A DNA stretch of 64,000 nucleotides, from positions 1 to 64,000 of the forward strand of contig JAFGFA010000001.1 in assembly GCA_016931275.1 (NCBI GenBank). Reading direction: 5' to 3'. Numbering within the stretch: the stretch's first letter is position 1; every line of letters begins with the position of its first letter. A program made the position numbers and the translations under genes. The DNA is from Parachlamydiales bacterium. Its GTDB lineage: Bacteria; Chlamydiota; Chlamydiia; Chlamydiales; SM23-39. The notes beneath the pieces were generated by a model that worked only from the letters and a program-made list of their open reading frames with translations, searched no databases and had not been told where the DNA came from. Shown here piece by piece: positions 52,237 to 60,345 of the stretch.

Positions 52237-54495
52237 ATGAAGAAATTGAAGACCATCACTCATTTAAGCATACTCATCTCTGCTCCCTCGCTTTTTGCTT
52301 ATCCCCAAAATCATATGCCTCACGTTGTCCCCCAGAGGGCGAACTGGTTGGGAGACTGGTGGTGGGGTACTCAGGAACAAGCCGTGGAATGGGTTCGTCC
52401 GACGACGTATGACGAGATCATACAAATGCTCGACGACCTGGAATCTGGAGAACTTGAAAAAAGATATTCTCCGGAGCAGTTAGAGCGCGTGAATGAATAT
52501 TTGGCGACTCTCGCAAGAGAAGGTATCCTTCCGAATGAGTTTGATGAAGAAGCTGATTTAGAAGAGGATTCCTACGACTTGCTGTATGGGGAAGACAGCG
52601 GTTTTCAATTAGCGCGTTATTTGGAAAGCAGCAGTGAATACATGATTGTTCCTGCAGTTCTGAATGGATATTCGGGATACAACATTGTTCAGTGCGGCAA
52701 AATCAGCAAGGCATGGAAGAAGACCAAAAAGTTCTGCAAGAAACACAAAAAGGCCATAATCATCGGGGCCGTCTTTTTCATTGCAGCAGGCGCTGTTACC
52801 GTAGCTATGGGAATCGCAACTTCTGCAAGTGTAGCGTCAGCAGCATCAACTGCAGCAGGAGCCGCTGGAGCTGCCTCTGGTTCTGGATCAAGTAAATCTG
52901 AATCCAGTGGAAGCTCTTCTTCTACTTCAAACAGTTCTCAGACATCTTCAAATACTGCTCCAACTTTCCAGAGAGCTATGGAAGATCAGTTCGTTTCTTT
53001 CAAAGAACATCTCGCTGGGGAGAACTTTTTTCAGCCATCCGGGGCTGGTCAAGATCTTTCGATAGAAGAAACAGGTAGGGTTGCCGGATCTCTTTTTGCG
53101 CATGACAGCTTCAACTACTTTAACAACCAGATTCCAAACTATCCTCAGCTTTCAGAGGAACTCCGCAGTATTAGTTCGCATCCTGACTTTTCTTTGCCCC
53201 CTGGAGCAAGTGATAATCCTTTGGGATTTGGACACGATGAGATCGATTCGAGGTTTGCTAGTAACTGTGGCCCTATGTTCTCAGACCCATCTAAGGAAGT
53301 AAACATTGATGCTCTTTCTTATCAGATGCGAGGAGAGGCTGCACGTCATTATGGATATTATGGTCAGGCAGTGGATGACTTTAGTAAGGTCATTAGCATG
53401 AATCCAACAGATCCTATGCCTTATCTACAGAGAAGCGGCTCCTATTTCGATATGGGTCAATATGACCAGTCTTTTAAAGATTTTCGGGAATTCACTGCTC
53501 AGGTTGAGAAAGCACCAGAAAAGATCCCGTTTTCCACTCCAGAATTTACTCTTGGCTTCGCAAAGGGGCTTCCCAAAGGCGTCTATGAATCAGGAAAGGG
53601 GATCATGCTTTTTCTGGGTGACTTAGTCACTCATCCTATTCATACCTCAACGCAAATGTATCAAGCGCTCTCTACACTTGCAAGGCTTGCTCGTGATGAT
53701 GAGTGGGGTGTTATTGGTGAAGTGCTATCTCCAGAAATTCACCAATTGGTTACCCAGTGGGATACCCTTCCTTCAGAAAAAAGAGGAGAGCTAGCTGGAT
53801 ATGCGTTTGGAAAACATGGAGTAGATATTGCGGCACCGGGAGCTGTAGCCAAAATTGCAAGCAAGAGTGCAAAGAGCGCCCGAGAATTAGCAGCTGTCAT
53901 GAAGAATCTCCGCATAGCTGAAGAAACACTTGTTCTAGAAACGGCCGCAGGAGTGGGTAACACCGTTAAGGTCGGAGAAATTGTAAATTCGGGAAAAAGC
54001 ACTCTCTTTCTAGGAGAGGAATTAGGATTTACTGCAAAAGAAATGGGTCACCTAAAGCAGGCTGGGAAACTAGAAACCACTGTAACAAAAGCTTATGAGC
54101 ATCTGAATTTACCAATGCAAGAATCCATTAAGTTATTCGATAAAGCTCAGGAATTCTTAAAGCCTTATCGGGAATTTATGCCCGAAGTTCGATGTAGAGA
54201 ACTGATTCACAAAGCTGGCTTCCCAACCTTTCCTCGACCACAAGGTATTCCAAAGAATTTCAGAGTCAAAGTCTCTGATAAGGGAGCCGGAATGATTTAC
54301 TACCATCCGGAACATACTCATACTTCTATTAGAGTTATGCCCGGAAAACCTCACAGTCCATGGCCTCATCAGCAAAAGCCATATGTCATTCAAACAAAGA
54401 ATGGAAGAATCTTAGATAAAGCAGGCAATGTGGTATCTCGTGATGCCCCAGAAGCTCATATAGCACTTGAAGAATTCATTTTTATAGGAGATTAA
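52237..54495 (+). CDS. Secreted polymorphic toxin with TPR region and C-terminal toxin tip
   Basis: A 752-residue protein. It begins with a signal peptide (KTITHLSILISAPSLFAYP). A hydrophobic stretch at ~175-215 (AIIIGAVFFIAAGAVTVAMG) leads into an Ala/Gly/Ser-rich linker. Residues ~355-430 form TPR-like repeats (ARHYGYYGQAVDDFSKVISM; YLQRSGSYFDMGQYDQSFKD). A helical pre-toxin region follows to ~650. The last ~85 residues form a distinct small domain with HTHTSIRVMPGKPHSPWPHQ and QKPYVIQTKNGRILDKAGNV, a pattern I associate with C-terminal tips of bacterial polymorphic toxins, probably a nuclease. A candidate immunity gene starts three bases later. The target (competing bacteria or host) is unknown. 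A fossil copy is at 42189-42433. Confidence 0.7.
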   Translation: MKKLKTITHLSILISAPSLFAYPQNHMPHVVPQRANWLGDWWWGTQEQAVEWVRPTTYDEIIQMLDDLESGELEKRYSPEQLERVNEYLATLAREGILPNEFDEEADLEEDSYDLLYGEDSGFQLARYLESSSEYMIVPAVLNGYSGYNIVQCGKISKAWKKTKKFCKKHKKAIIIGAVFFIAAGAVTVAMGIATSASVASAASTAAGAAGAASGSGSSKSESSGSSSSTSNSSQTSSNTAPTFQRAMEDQFVSFKEHLAGENFFQPSGAGQDLSIEETGRVAGSLFAHDSFNYFNNQIPNYPQLSEELRSISSHPDFSLPPGASDNPLGFGHDEIDSRFASNCGPMFSDPSKEVNIDALSYQMRGEAARHYGYYGQAVDDFSKVISMNPTDPMPYLQRSGSYFDMGQYDQSFKDFREFTAQVEKAPEKIPFSTPEFTLGFAKGLPKGVYESGKGIMLFLGDLVTHPIHTSTQMYQALSTLARLARDDEWGVIGEVLSPEIHQLVTQWDTLPSEKRGELAGYAFGKHGVDIAAPGAVAKIASKSAKSARELAAVMKNLRIAEETLVLETAAGVGNTVKVGEIVNSGKSTLFLGEELGFTAKEMGHLKQAGKLETTVTKAYEHLNLPMQESIKLFDKAQEFLKPYREFMPEVRCRELIHKAGFPTFPRPQGIPKNFRVKVSDKGAGMIYYHPEHTHTSIRVMPGKPHSPWPHQQKPYVIQTKNGRILDKAGNVVSRDAPEAHIALEEFIFIGD

Positions 54496-54497
54496 TC

Positions 54498-54848
54498 TTG
54501 AAACTTACCGAAGAAGATAAAAACTACATCCTGCAGGAACACCTAAAGCACATCTCTTGTATAGCCGATAAAGAGTATCAAAAAAGAGTTTGGATAAAAG
54601 GAGAAGGTCCTCAAGTAGATAGTTTTGAGGATACCGTTTGTGACTTTTTTACAACCTGTGACTCTATTTTAGAGAATTATAAGGACTTTAAGGTTACCGG
54701 CAAACAATATGATGTTTTAAAGCTCTTCCGTGATCGGTTCAGGGTTTTTTCAGATAAAAACAACCACCCCCACGAGTTCATAGATTCCCCAGAATGGGAA
54801 CAAATTATGCGATTGGCAACGGAAGTACTAGAAGAGTTTAACTACTAA
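54498..54848 (+). CDS. Immunity protein for the adjacent toxin (candidate)
   Basis: A 116-residue acidic, soluble protein starting two bases after the toxin stop with a TTG codon (TTGAAACTTACC). It is similar to the orphan protein at 42434-42781 across its whole length. Small acidic proteins directly downstream of a polymorphic toxin are typically cognate immunity proteins that bind and block the toxin tip. No known immunity family is recognised by eye. Its stop codon is followed at once by a fragment homologous to the interior of the toxin gene (54849), suggesting a cassette boundary. Confidence 0.7.
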   Translation: MKLTEEDKNYILQEHLKHISCIADKEYQKRVWIKGEGPQVDSFEDTVCDFFTTCDSILENYKDFKVTGKQYDVLKLFRDRFRVFSDKNNHPHEFIDSPEWEQIMRLATEVLEEFNY

Positions 54849-55035
54849 ATAGCTGAAGAAACACTTGTTCTCGAAACAGCTACTAGAGCTGGAGAAATCT
54901 TGAATGCTGGCAAGACAATCATCGCTCTTGGAGAAAGCAGCAAGCTTTAATCAACAAAAATGGCCTGCTGAGATAGAATGCTATACCGAGCAAAGAGACC
55001 TCCTACAATCAATTCTAAATGAAAGGATTAAGTAA
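54849..55035 (+). pseudogene. Displaced fragment of a second toxin (pre-toxin part plus a different tip)
   Basis: Starting at the base after the immunity stop codon, IAEETLVLETATRAGEILNA matches the toxin interior at 53914 onward (IAEETLVLETAAGVG...VGEI). After ~30 codons the match ends. A frame change near 54935 leads to KAASFNQQKWPAEIECYTEQ, then RDLLQSILNERIK and a stop at 55033-55035, unlike the main toxin tip. There is no start codon. This looks like a stored or decayed alternative toxin cassette with a different C terminus, overlapping the start of the next gene. Confidence 0.6.
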
Positions 55036-55291
55036 GATTGTGGAAGATAAAAAATATCAAGATTATCTCTTGAATTTAATACCTATGTTAAAAAAACAAG
55101 CATACGAAGCAAAGACAGAAGCAAATAGTCCCAAAGAAGGTTTTGAGGCGTACAACAAGGGCGAGTTGCTGGCTTATCACAGAGTCTTTTCTACGATGCA
55201 AAAGCAGGCTTCCTTCTTCGATCTAAACCAAGAAGAGATCCGTCTTTCTAATATAAATCCCGATCGCGATTTGGTTTGTAATTTTCCATGA
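55019..55291 (+). CDS. Small hypothetical protein, possible immunity or accessory gene
   Basis: A 90-residue helical, charged protein (KKYQDYLLNLIPMLKKQAYE; GELLAYHRVFSTMQKQASFF) with no signal or membrane segment and no family I recognise. It begins inside the toxin-fragment frame and overlaps the next gene by four bases (ATGA), so the two are coupled. Its place directly after an alternative toxin tip suggests a role as immunity partner or accessory protein (inference from context). Confidence 0.55.
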   Translation: MKGLSKIVEDKKYQDYLLNLIPMLKKQAYEAKTEANSPKEGFEAYNKGELLAYHRVFSTMQKQASFFDLNQEEIRLSNINPDRDLVCNFP

Positions 55292-55554
55292 CAGAACGAA
55301 TTCAATTAAATCAGGATGAGTACAGCTATCTTTGTAAAGCATCTTTCCTTCCGGATAGATTGAGGCAGCTTTTTTTTCTTACGGAAAGGGCGGAAGAAAA
55401 CGCCTATAAGCTTAATATCTCAGAAGATCAAGCTGATGAGATACGAGACTTATGTGGAGAGCAACTGCAATTAGTAGGGTTCGATGAGAAATATGACCAT
55501 ACACCCGAAGGCAAGCTTCTTGAAGATCTGGTGGACAAATTCTATATAGGGTAG
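55288..55554 (+). CDS. Small acidic hypothetical protein, candidate second immunity protein
   Basis: An 88-residue acidic protein (RIQLNQDEYSYLCKASFLPD; LNISEDQADEIRDLCGEQLQ; TPEGKLLEDLVDKFYIG). The start overlaps the preceding stop (ATGA). Size, acidity and position at the end of the toxin-immunity region fit an immunity protein for the alternative tip encoded by the fragment at 54849, but no family is recognised. The IS256 element starts 87 bp downstream. Confidence 0.55.
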   Translation: MTERIQLNQDEYSYLCKASFLPDRLRQLFFLTERAEENAYKLNISEDQADEIRDLCGEQLQLVGFDEKYDHTPEGKLLEDLVDKFYIG

Positions 55555-55664
55555 AAGTCAAAATTCAGCAATAACGAGCTTTCTACCTCCTATAAGGGGA
55601 GCAGCTATTTTTTCTCATAGGTTAAAATTTCGGTCGAGAGTGTAAATTAAACTGTGTAAGCTCA

Positions 55665-56888
55665 TTAGCATTGCCCTTCAATTCGCATCCGTTCCCCATA
55701 TAATATTGTAAATTGCGACAAGGCATTTTTCCATCCCTTAATAGGCAAAGTCCATTTGTCGGACAATCCTCTCACTGTTAAAAACAGCAATTTAAACAAG
55801 GATTCATCCGTCGGGAAAACTGAACGATTCTTCGTTGCTTTTCTAAATTGTCTATGAAGGGATTCTACAGAATTTGTCGTATAAATGATATGGCGAATTT
55901 CTTCCGGAAACCGAAAAAAGATTTTTACATTTTCCCAATGATTGACCCAAGGATTTACAGCAAGCGGATATTTTCCTTTCCAAATTTTTTGAAGGTTTAA
56001 AAGATTTTCCTCGGCTTTATCTTCCGTTTCAGCCCTATATATGAGTTTTAAATCTCCTATAAAAGCCTTTGTGTATTTATGGGGTAAATACTTCATAGAG
56101 TTTCTAATCATATGAATAATGCAAAGCTGTATCTCCGTATTGGGAAATACAGCATGAATAGCATCAGGAAGTCCTTTGAGCCCATCTACACAAGCAATAA
56201 ATATATCCTCAACGCCCCTGTTTTTCAGCTCTGAAAAAACCTGAAGCCAAAATTTAGCCCCTTCGCTTTCTCTGATTCATAAGCCCAAAACCTCTTTTTT
56301 TCCTTCCATGTCAATACCTAAACAGGTATAGGCAGCCTTAGTTATGACCATTCCATCACGACGGATTTTATAGTGTATCGCATCGAAATATGTGATCGGA
56401 TAAATCCGTTGCAAAGGACGGCTTTGCCATTCTTTTGCTACCTCAAGAACTTTTTCCGTAATGTTGGATATTGAGGTTGGAGAAATAGTCGCACCATAGA
56501 TTTCTTGAATATGATCTTGAATGTCTCGAGTGCTCATGCCTCGGGCATACATCGATATAATTTTGTCGTCAAAAGAGCTGATATTATTTTGTCTTTTTTT
56601 TATGACTTGAGGCTCGAATCGGCTATTCCTGTCTCTGGGAACTTCTATTTCTAAGGGTCCGTAAGAACTATGTACATTTTTAGAAATTTTACCGTTTCGG
56701 CTATTTCTGGATCGACGGCCTTTGACAGAATGTTTTTCATAGCCAAGGTGTTCATCCATTTCTTTTTCGAGCATTTGCTCAACCATGCCGCCTAAAAGGC
56801 GCTGTATCAGTCCATCCCTTCCACAGAGATCATTCATGGTTTTGCATTTTGACAACTCTTCTTTAAGATTGATTTCTTCAGGCTTCAT
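55665..56888 (-). pseudogene. IS256-family (Mutator-type) transposase with one in-frame stop
   Basis: Both open pieces, 56888-56277 and 56111-55665, lie in one frame and together give a standard ~407-residue transposase. The N-terminal part has LLGGMVEQMLEKEMDEHLGY and PRDRNSRFEPQVIKKRQ. The DDE core has YFDAIHYKIR and FIACVDGLKGLPDAIHAVFP, and the C-terminal part HIIYTTNSVESLHRQFRK. A TGA at 56277-56279 replaces the usual Trp of the EVLG(I/L)W motif, consistent with a single TGG to TGA change. Otherwise it looks intact, so inactivation is recent. Confidence 0.88.
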
Positions 56889-56917
56889 TAAAAAACTCCT
56901 ATGTAAATAAAATTTTT

Positions 56918-56943
56918 ATTTCCTCCCCCTAGGGGGAGGAAAT
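56918..56943. repeat. 26-bp perfect palindrome in the IS256 leader
   Basis: ATTTCCTCCCCCT followed by its exact complement AGGGGGAGGAAAT, between the IS right end and the transposase start. On the minus strand a transcript entering from outside would form a 13-bp hairpin of very high stability just before the transposase ATG, followed by AAAATTTT. This is a plausible guard against read-through expression of the transposase. Confidence 0.6.
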
Positions 56944-57007
56944 TCTTCTCTACTACAGCCAATCTATTTTAAATTGACTGGTTTTTATTTACACAGTTAG
57001 ATTTACA

Positions 57008-57317
57008 GACCCGAATTTCATGGTACATGTCATAATGTTGAGCATATCCAATTCCGGGAGGAGATTTTGGACGAGCGCCCTTGGAATGTAAGAGATCAGA
57101 AATTCGTTTATTCTTTTTAGAAATAGCTACTTGATAGGGAAGTTCCTCCTTTGAATACAAGGCTTTCGGAGAACTTCGACTCGAATAGAATACTGATTAA
57201 CCAGCACACGAAGAAATCTTTCTCCATGATTACTGGGGAGATATTTCTTTGAATAGAGGCTTGTTCAATGTACAGACGCCGTTAGTCAGAAGATAGTTTT
57301 AAAAAATCAAGTTTCAC
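57008..57317 (-). pseudogene. AbiEii/AbiGii-type nucleotidyltransferase toxin relic
   Basis: From GTG 57317 the frame reads VKLDFLKLSSD, a TAA in place of a likely GAA, then RRLYIEQASIQRNISPVIME and KDFFVCWLISILFESKFSES, then LVFKGGTSLS. EKDF...FKGGTSLS is the start of the AbiEii nucleotidyltransferase motif. The normal continuation is missing: a frame change leads to KKNKRISDLLHSKGARPKSP and YAQHYDMYHEIR, resembling the family's C-terminal part (RYSRHYYD-type motif). The IS256 element then cuts it off. It therefore carries a nonsense mutation, an internal deletion and an insertion. The intact family is the toxin of AbiE toxin-antitoxin phage-abortive systems. Confidence 0.6.
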
Positions 57318-57318
57318 T

Positions 57319-57468
57319 TCAAGTCTCCTCGGCTAATTCCTTGAAAATAGAATGCATCCATTCCGGAACAAATCGAATATCCTGGAGCAGTTCTCTGCGA
57401 GCATTTAGCGGGATAGTTCGTTTTAAATGTTTAAGCCGTTCAGGGGTAACATTTTCTTTGCATTTCAT
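57319..57468 (-). CDS. Small protein upstream of the AbiEii relic (possible antitoxin-side partner)
   Basis: A 49-residue frame (MKCKENVTPERLKHLKRTIP, then NARRELLQDIRFVPEWMHSI) starting at ATG 57468 and ending one base before the GTG start of the AbiEii relic. The spacing is that of a two-gene operon. It is much shorter than standard AbiEi antitoxins; short proteins with a similar LKHLKRTIPLNAR texture precede some AbiEii-like toxins, but I cannot name the family. It may be functionless now that its partner is broken. Confidence 0.4.
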   Translation of the reverse strand: MKCKENVTPERLKHLKRTIPLNARRELLQDIRFVPEWMHSIFKELAEET

Positions 57469-57509
57469 AAATATCTTTTTTGTATCAGTTCTGATATTAT
57501 TTATCTCTT

Positions 57510-58136
57510 ATGAAGGAATTGAATCGATTATTTGAAAATAATAAAAAATGGGTTCTCGAAAAAACAAGAGAAAATCCTGATTTTTACACAAGCTTGTCCA
57601 ACTCTCAGGATCCTCAATACTTATGGATTGGATGTTCCGATAGTCGTGTTCCGGCAAATCAAATAGTCGGATTGGAAGCAGGAGAATTGTTTGTTCATCG
57701 AAATATAGGAAATTTGTTTGTGCATTCCGATATCAATTGCCTTTCTGTTTTGGATTATGCTGTCAATGTTTTAAAGGTAAAGCATGTAATTTTGTGTGGG
57801 CATTATGAGTGTGGTGCTGTAAAAGCTGCGATGGAAAAACCAGGAAAAGGTATTGTGGATCATTGGCTATGTCATATACGAGATTTATTTTTGCAACATA
57901 AAGACGAACTGTTCTCAATAGAAAATTTAAAAAAAAGACAACATCGATTAGTCGAGTTAAATGTCGTGCAACAGGTGTATAATATCTGTCATACGCCTAT
58001 AGTACAAAATGCTTGGTTGATGCAACGGCCTTTGTGTGTGCATGGATGGATCTATGATTTGCATACAGGTTTTTTGAAAGATCTGAATCTATGTTTTTCT
58101 AGTGCCTCTCAGGTAGAGAATCTGTATCATGTATAG
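57510..58136 (+). CDS. Beta-class carbonic anhydrase
   Basis: A 208-residue beta-carbonic anhydrase, interconverting CO2 and bicarbonate in the cytoplasm. The zinc ligands are visible: Cys in WIGCSDSRVPANQI near residue 42, His and Cys in LCGHYECGAVKAAM near 100, with the Asp-Arg dyad in CSDSRVP. The segment HRNIGNLFVHSD follows the typical pattern. The length is usual for the family. It is the first intact gene after the second accessory island and precedes an EamA transporter on the same strand. Confidence 0.95.
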   Translation: MKELNRLFENNKKWVLEKTRENPDFYTSLSNSQDPQYLWIGCSDSRVPANQIVGLEAGELFVHRNIGNLFVHSDINCLSVLDYAVNVLKVKHVILCGHYECGAVKAAMEKPGKGIVDHWLCHIRDLFLQHKDELFSIENLKKRQHRLVELNVVQQVYNICHTPIVQNAWLMQRPLCVHGWIYDLHTGFLKDLNLCFSSASQVENLYHV

Positions 58137-58209
58137 AAGAGTTTTTTAATAAAAATGATTTTTTGCTTTTTTGACGAAAAAGATTCAGACGATATATCCT
58201 CTTATAAAT

Positions 58210-59067
58210 ATGGATAATGATATTAAAGGTTTTATTTATGCTATTTTTGCCTCTTTAAGTTATGCCCTGATGGGAGCCTTCGTAAAATTAGCATCGGATT
58301 TTTCCGTAGAATCGATTGTTTTTTTTCGTAATTTTTTCTGCGTCCTATGTGTCCTTCCTCTTATCTGGAAGAATAAAATTTCTATAGCAACTAAAAAACC
58401 TTTTTTACATATTTTCCGAGCCGTTTCCGGACTTATTGCGATTTATTTTTTCTTTTATACTGCAACAAAAATGCTTTTGATCGAGTCCCTTGTCCTGATC
58501 AATACCAATCCTTTATTTATTCCTCTGTGGATGGCGCTGCTTTTTCATGAGAAACTCTCTTTTAATAAAATATGGCTGCTCATTTTAGGCTTTATGGGAG
58601 TGATTTTTATTATCAAACCCGGCGGGAGTGTATTTCAGCCGGCGGCCTTAATGGGGCTGGGGTCTGGGATTTTTGTCGCACTGGCCATGATCTCTGTGAA
58701 TAAATTATCCAATACCGAACCGGTTGCCAGAATTATGTTTTATTTCTTTGTCAGTGCCTTAGGGATATCGGCTATTCCGATGGTCTATACATGGAGTTGG
58801 ACTTCCAGCGCGGTTCAATGGATTTATATATTAATGGTTGGCTGTTTTTCGTTTACCTATCAGTATTGCATTACAAATGCATATTATTGGGGGCATCCTA
58901 CTAAAGTGAGCAGCATGGTCTATTTGGCAGTGGTCTTCAGCGGCTTGATCGGATGGATCTTGTGGCAGCAGGTTCCCGATATTTTTTCCTTGTTAGGGAT
59001 CCTTTTGGTCGTGCTGTGCGGTATTTTAACGATTAACAATCACCGAAAAGAAAAAAAGAGAAGCTAG
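58210..59067 (+). CDS. DMT-superfamily transporter (two EamA domains)
   Basis: A 285-residue membrane protein with ten predicted helices, paralogous to the protein at 22173-23087: LVLINTNPLFIPLWMALLFH and SMVYLAVVFSGLIGWILWQQ mark the ends of the two repeats, and ALMGLGSGIFVALAMISVNK parallels ALMGLLSGIFTSISLVAIRI of the other. I chose ATG 58210; an upstream TTG (58171) would add 13 residues before the first helix. Substrate unknown. It meets the convergent obg gene at a shared CTAG, as the other EamA gene meets rsmB. Confidence 0.85.
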   Translation: MDNDIKGFIYAIFASLSYALMGAFVKLASDFSVESIVFFRNFFCVLCVLPLIWKNKISIATKKPFLHIFRAVSGLIAIYFFFYTATKMLLIESLVLINTNPLFIPLWMALLFHEKLSFNKIWLLILGFMGVIFIIKPGGSVFQPAALMGLGSGIFVALAMISVNKLSNTEPVARIMFYFFVSALGISAIPMVYTWSWTSSAVQWIYILMVGCFSFTYQYCITNAYYWGHPTKVSSMVYLAVVFSGLIGWILWQQVPDIFSLLGILLVVLCGILTINNHRKEKKRS

Positions 59068-60059
59068 AATTTTTTTCTCTCTTTTTGAGAGAGGTTTTGT
59101 AAAGTAGTTATAAAGGGGACGAGGCCTTCTTTTTCTAAGGCAGAAATAGCAAATAAGTTCTCCAGAAGAAAAGGATATTTCTTTTGAAAAGAAGAAAAAT
59201 TTTCTTGCGCGATCTTTGTATCAATTTTGTTAAATACCACTAAAAAGGGTTTTTCTTTCATATTGTAAGCCGCTAATTCTTTTTGTAAAATTTCCAGATC
59301 TTCAAAGGGTTTTGGGTTAGAACCGTCTATCACAAAGACCAGAGCAGATGTTCTCTCGATGTGGCGCAGGAAGGTGAGTCCAAGTCCTTTATCTTCATGG
59401 GCTTTTTCAATGATTCCGGGAATGTCTGCGATGATAATACGAGAAAAATCAGGAAATTCCATAATGCCAATATTCGGCGTTAAAGTTGTAAAGGGATAGG
59501 GGGCAATTTTTACAGGGATCGAGGTTAAAGCTTTTAAAAGAGTCGATTTTCCAGCATTCGGCATGCCGATCAATCCCACATCTGCTATGATTTTTAGTTC
59601 AAGTTCTACAGATGCTTTTTCTCCAGGAGTGCCTTCTGTGCATATGTGGGGGGCTTGATGTGTTGATGATTTAAAGGAAGTGTTGCCCCTTCCTCCTCGT
59701 CCTCCATGACAGAGAATATATTGTTCTTGATCACGGGTAAGGTCAATAATAACTTTTTGTGAAGAAGCGTCTTTGATCAAGGTCCCTAAAGGGACTTTAA
59801 TAATTTTATCCGAACCTCTTTTTCCAGTTCTATTATTAGGGCCTCCTTGATGGCCATTGTCTGCGTTAATATGCGGTCGATTGCGTAAATGTTCCAGAGA
59901 AAAGAGATGGCGGTCGCCTTGTAGGATAATGGAGCCTCCAGGACCCCCATTGCCGCCGGCAGGCCCTCCTTTAGGAATATATTTCTCTCGGCGCCAAGCA
60001 ACAATTCCATTACCTCCTTTTCCGCCGGAAAAGGAAATAGTGACATGATCAATAAACAT
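59064..60059 (-). CDS. obgE: Obg-family GTPase
   Basis: A 331-residue ribosome-assembly GTPase. The N-terminal Obg fold is glycine-rich (VTISFSGGKGGNGIVAWRRE; KGGPAGGNGGPGG; GRGGRGNTSFKSSTHQ). The G domain starts near residue 158 with GLIGMPNAGKSTLLKAL, then the switch region PYPFTTLTPNIG, DIPGIIEKAHEDKGLG and NKID near 277. It lacks the C-terminal OCT domain found in some orthologues. It follows rpmA and rplU on the same strand, as in CT418-420. Confidence 0.96.
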   Translation of the reverse strand: MFIDHVTISFSGGKGGNGIVAWRREKYIPKGGPAGGNGGPGGSIILQGDRHLFSLEHLRNRPHINADNGHQGGPNNRTGKRGSDKIIKVPLGTLIKDASSQKVIIDLTRDQEQYILCHGGRGGRGNTSFKSSTHQAPHICTEGTPGEKASVELELKIIADVGLIGMPNAGKSTLLKALTSIPVKIAPYPFTTLTPNIGIMEFPDFSRIIIADIPGIIEKAHEDKGLGLTFLRHIERTSALVFVIDGSNPKPFEDLEILQKELAAYNMKEKPFLVVFNKIDTKIAQENFSSFQKKYPFLLENLFAISALEKEGLVPFITTLQNLSQKERKKF

Positions 60060-60079
60060 ATAGATTCAAATAATTAGTG

Positions 60080-60334
60080 TTACTGTTGTACAGGAAGAAC
60101 AGAAACAGTGGTCTTTTTGCTTTTATTAAAGGAAACAATTCCATCGATGAGGGCAAAAATAGTATAATCTTTTCCCAATCCGACATTTTGTTTCGGATGC
60201 CATTTGGTTCCTCTTTGACGAACTAAAATGTTGCCCGCACGAACAAATTGTCCATGGGTCGCTTTAATCCCTAATCGTTTGGATTGTGAATCACGTCCGT
60301 TTTTTGATGATCCCTGTCCCTTTTTATGTGCCAT
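60080..60334 (-). CDS. rpmA: 50S ribosomal protein L27
   Basis: An 84-residue L27. The start [20 protein letters not shown] is the standard form, without the N-terminal extension that Firmicutes cleave. [20 protein letters not shown] and [12 protein letters not shown] follow. The N terminus reaches the peptidyl-transferase centre. It lies eleven bases after rplU and 20 before obgE in one operon. Confidence 0.98.
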   Translation of the reverse strand: MAHKKGQGSSKNGRDSQSKRLGIKATHGQFVRAGNILVRQRGTKWHPKQNVGLGKDYTIFALIDGIVSFNKSKKTTVSVLPVQQ

Positions 60335-60345
60335 GGTATCGCTCC

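Larger units (their letters stand above)
55641..57007 (-). mobile_element. IS256-family insertion sequence
   Basis: A 1.37-kb element bounded by 19-base inverted repeats at 55641-55659 and 56989-57007 that match at 17 of 19 positions (TGTAAAT..AACTGTGTAA type). The flanks show some further similarity (AAATTTCGGTC left, GACCCGAATTTCA right), so the true ends may lie several bases further out. It carries one transposase gene with a single stop. No target duplication is clear at the outer edges. On its right it cuts into an AbiEii-type toxin relic. Confidence 0.8.

Noticed and set aside
56277-56279. TGA as a recoded tryptophan in the transposase
   Set aside because: Core genes in the window end with TGA (for example tsp, sufD and rodA), so TGA is a normal stop here.
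55665-56888. Two separate genes (148 and 203 residues) on the minus strand
   Set aside because: They are one transposase frame interrupted by a single TGA.
56969-57160. 63-residue frame as an independent gene (ankyrin-like texture)
   Set aside because: Its last residues come from the IS256 end, and the upstream frame reads as an AbiEii toxin relic, so it is a chimera of broken gene and IS.
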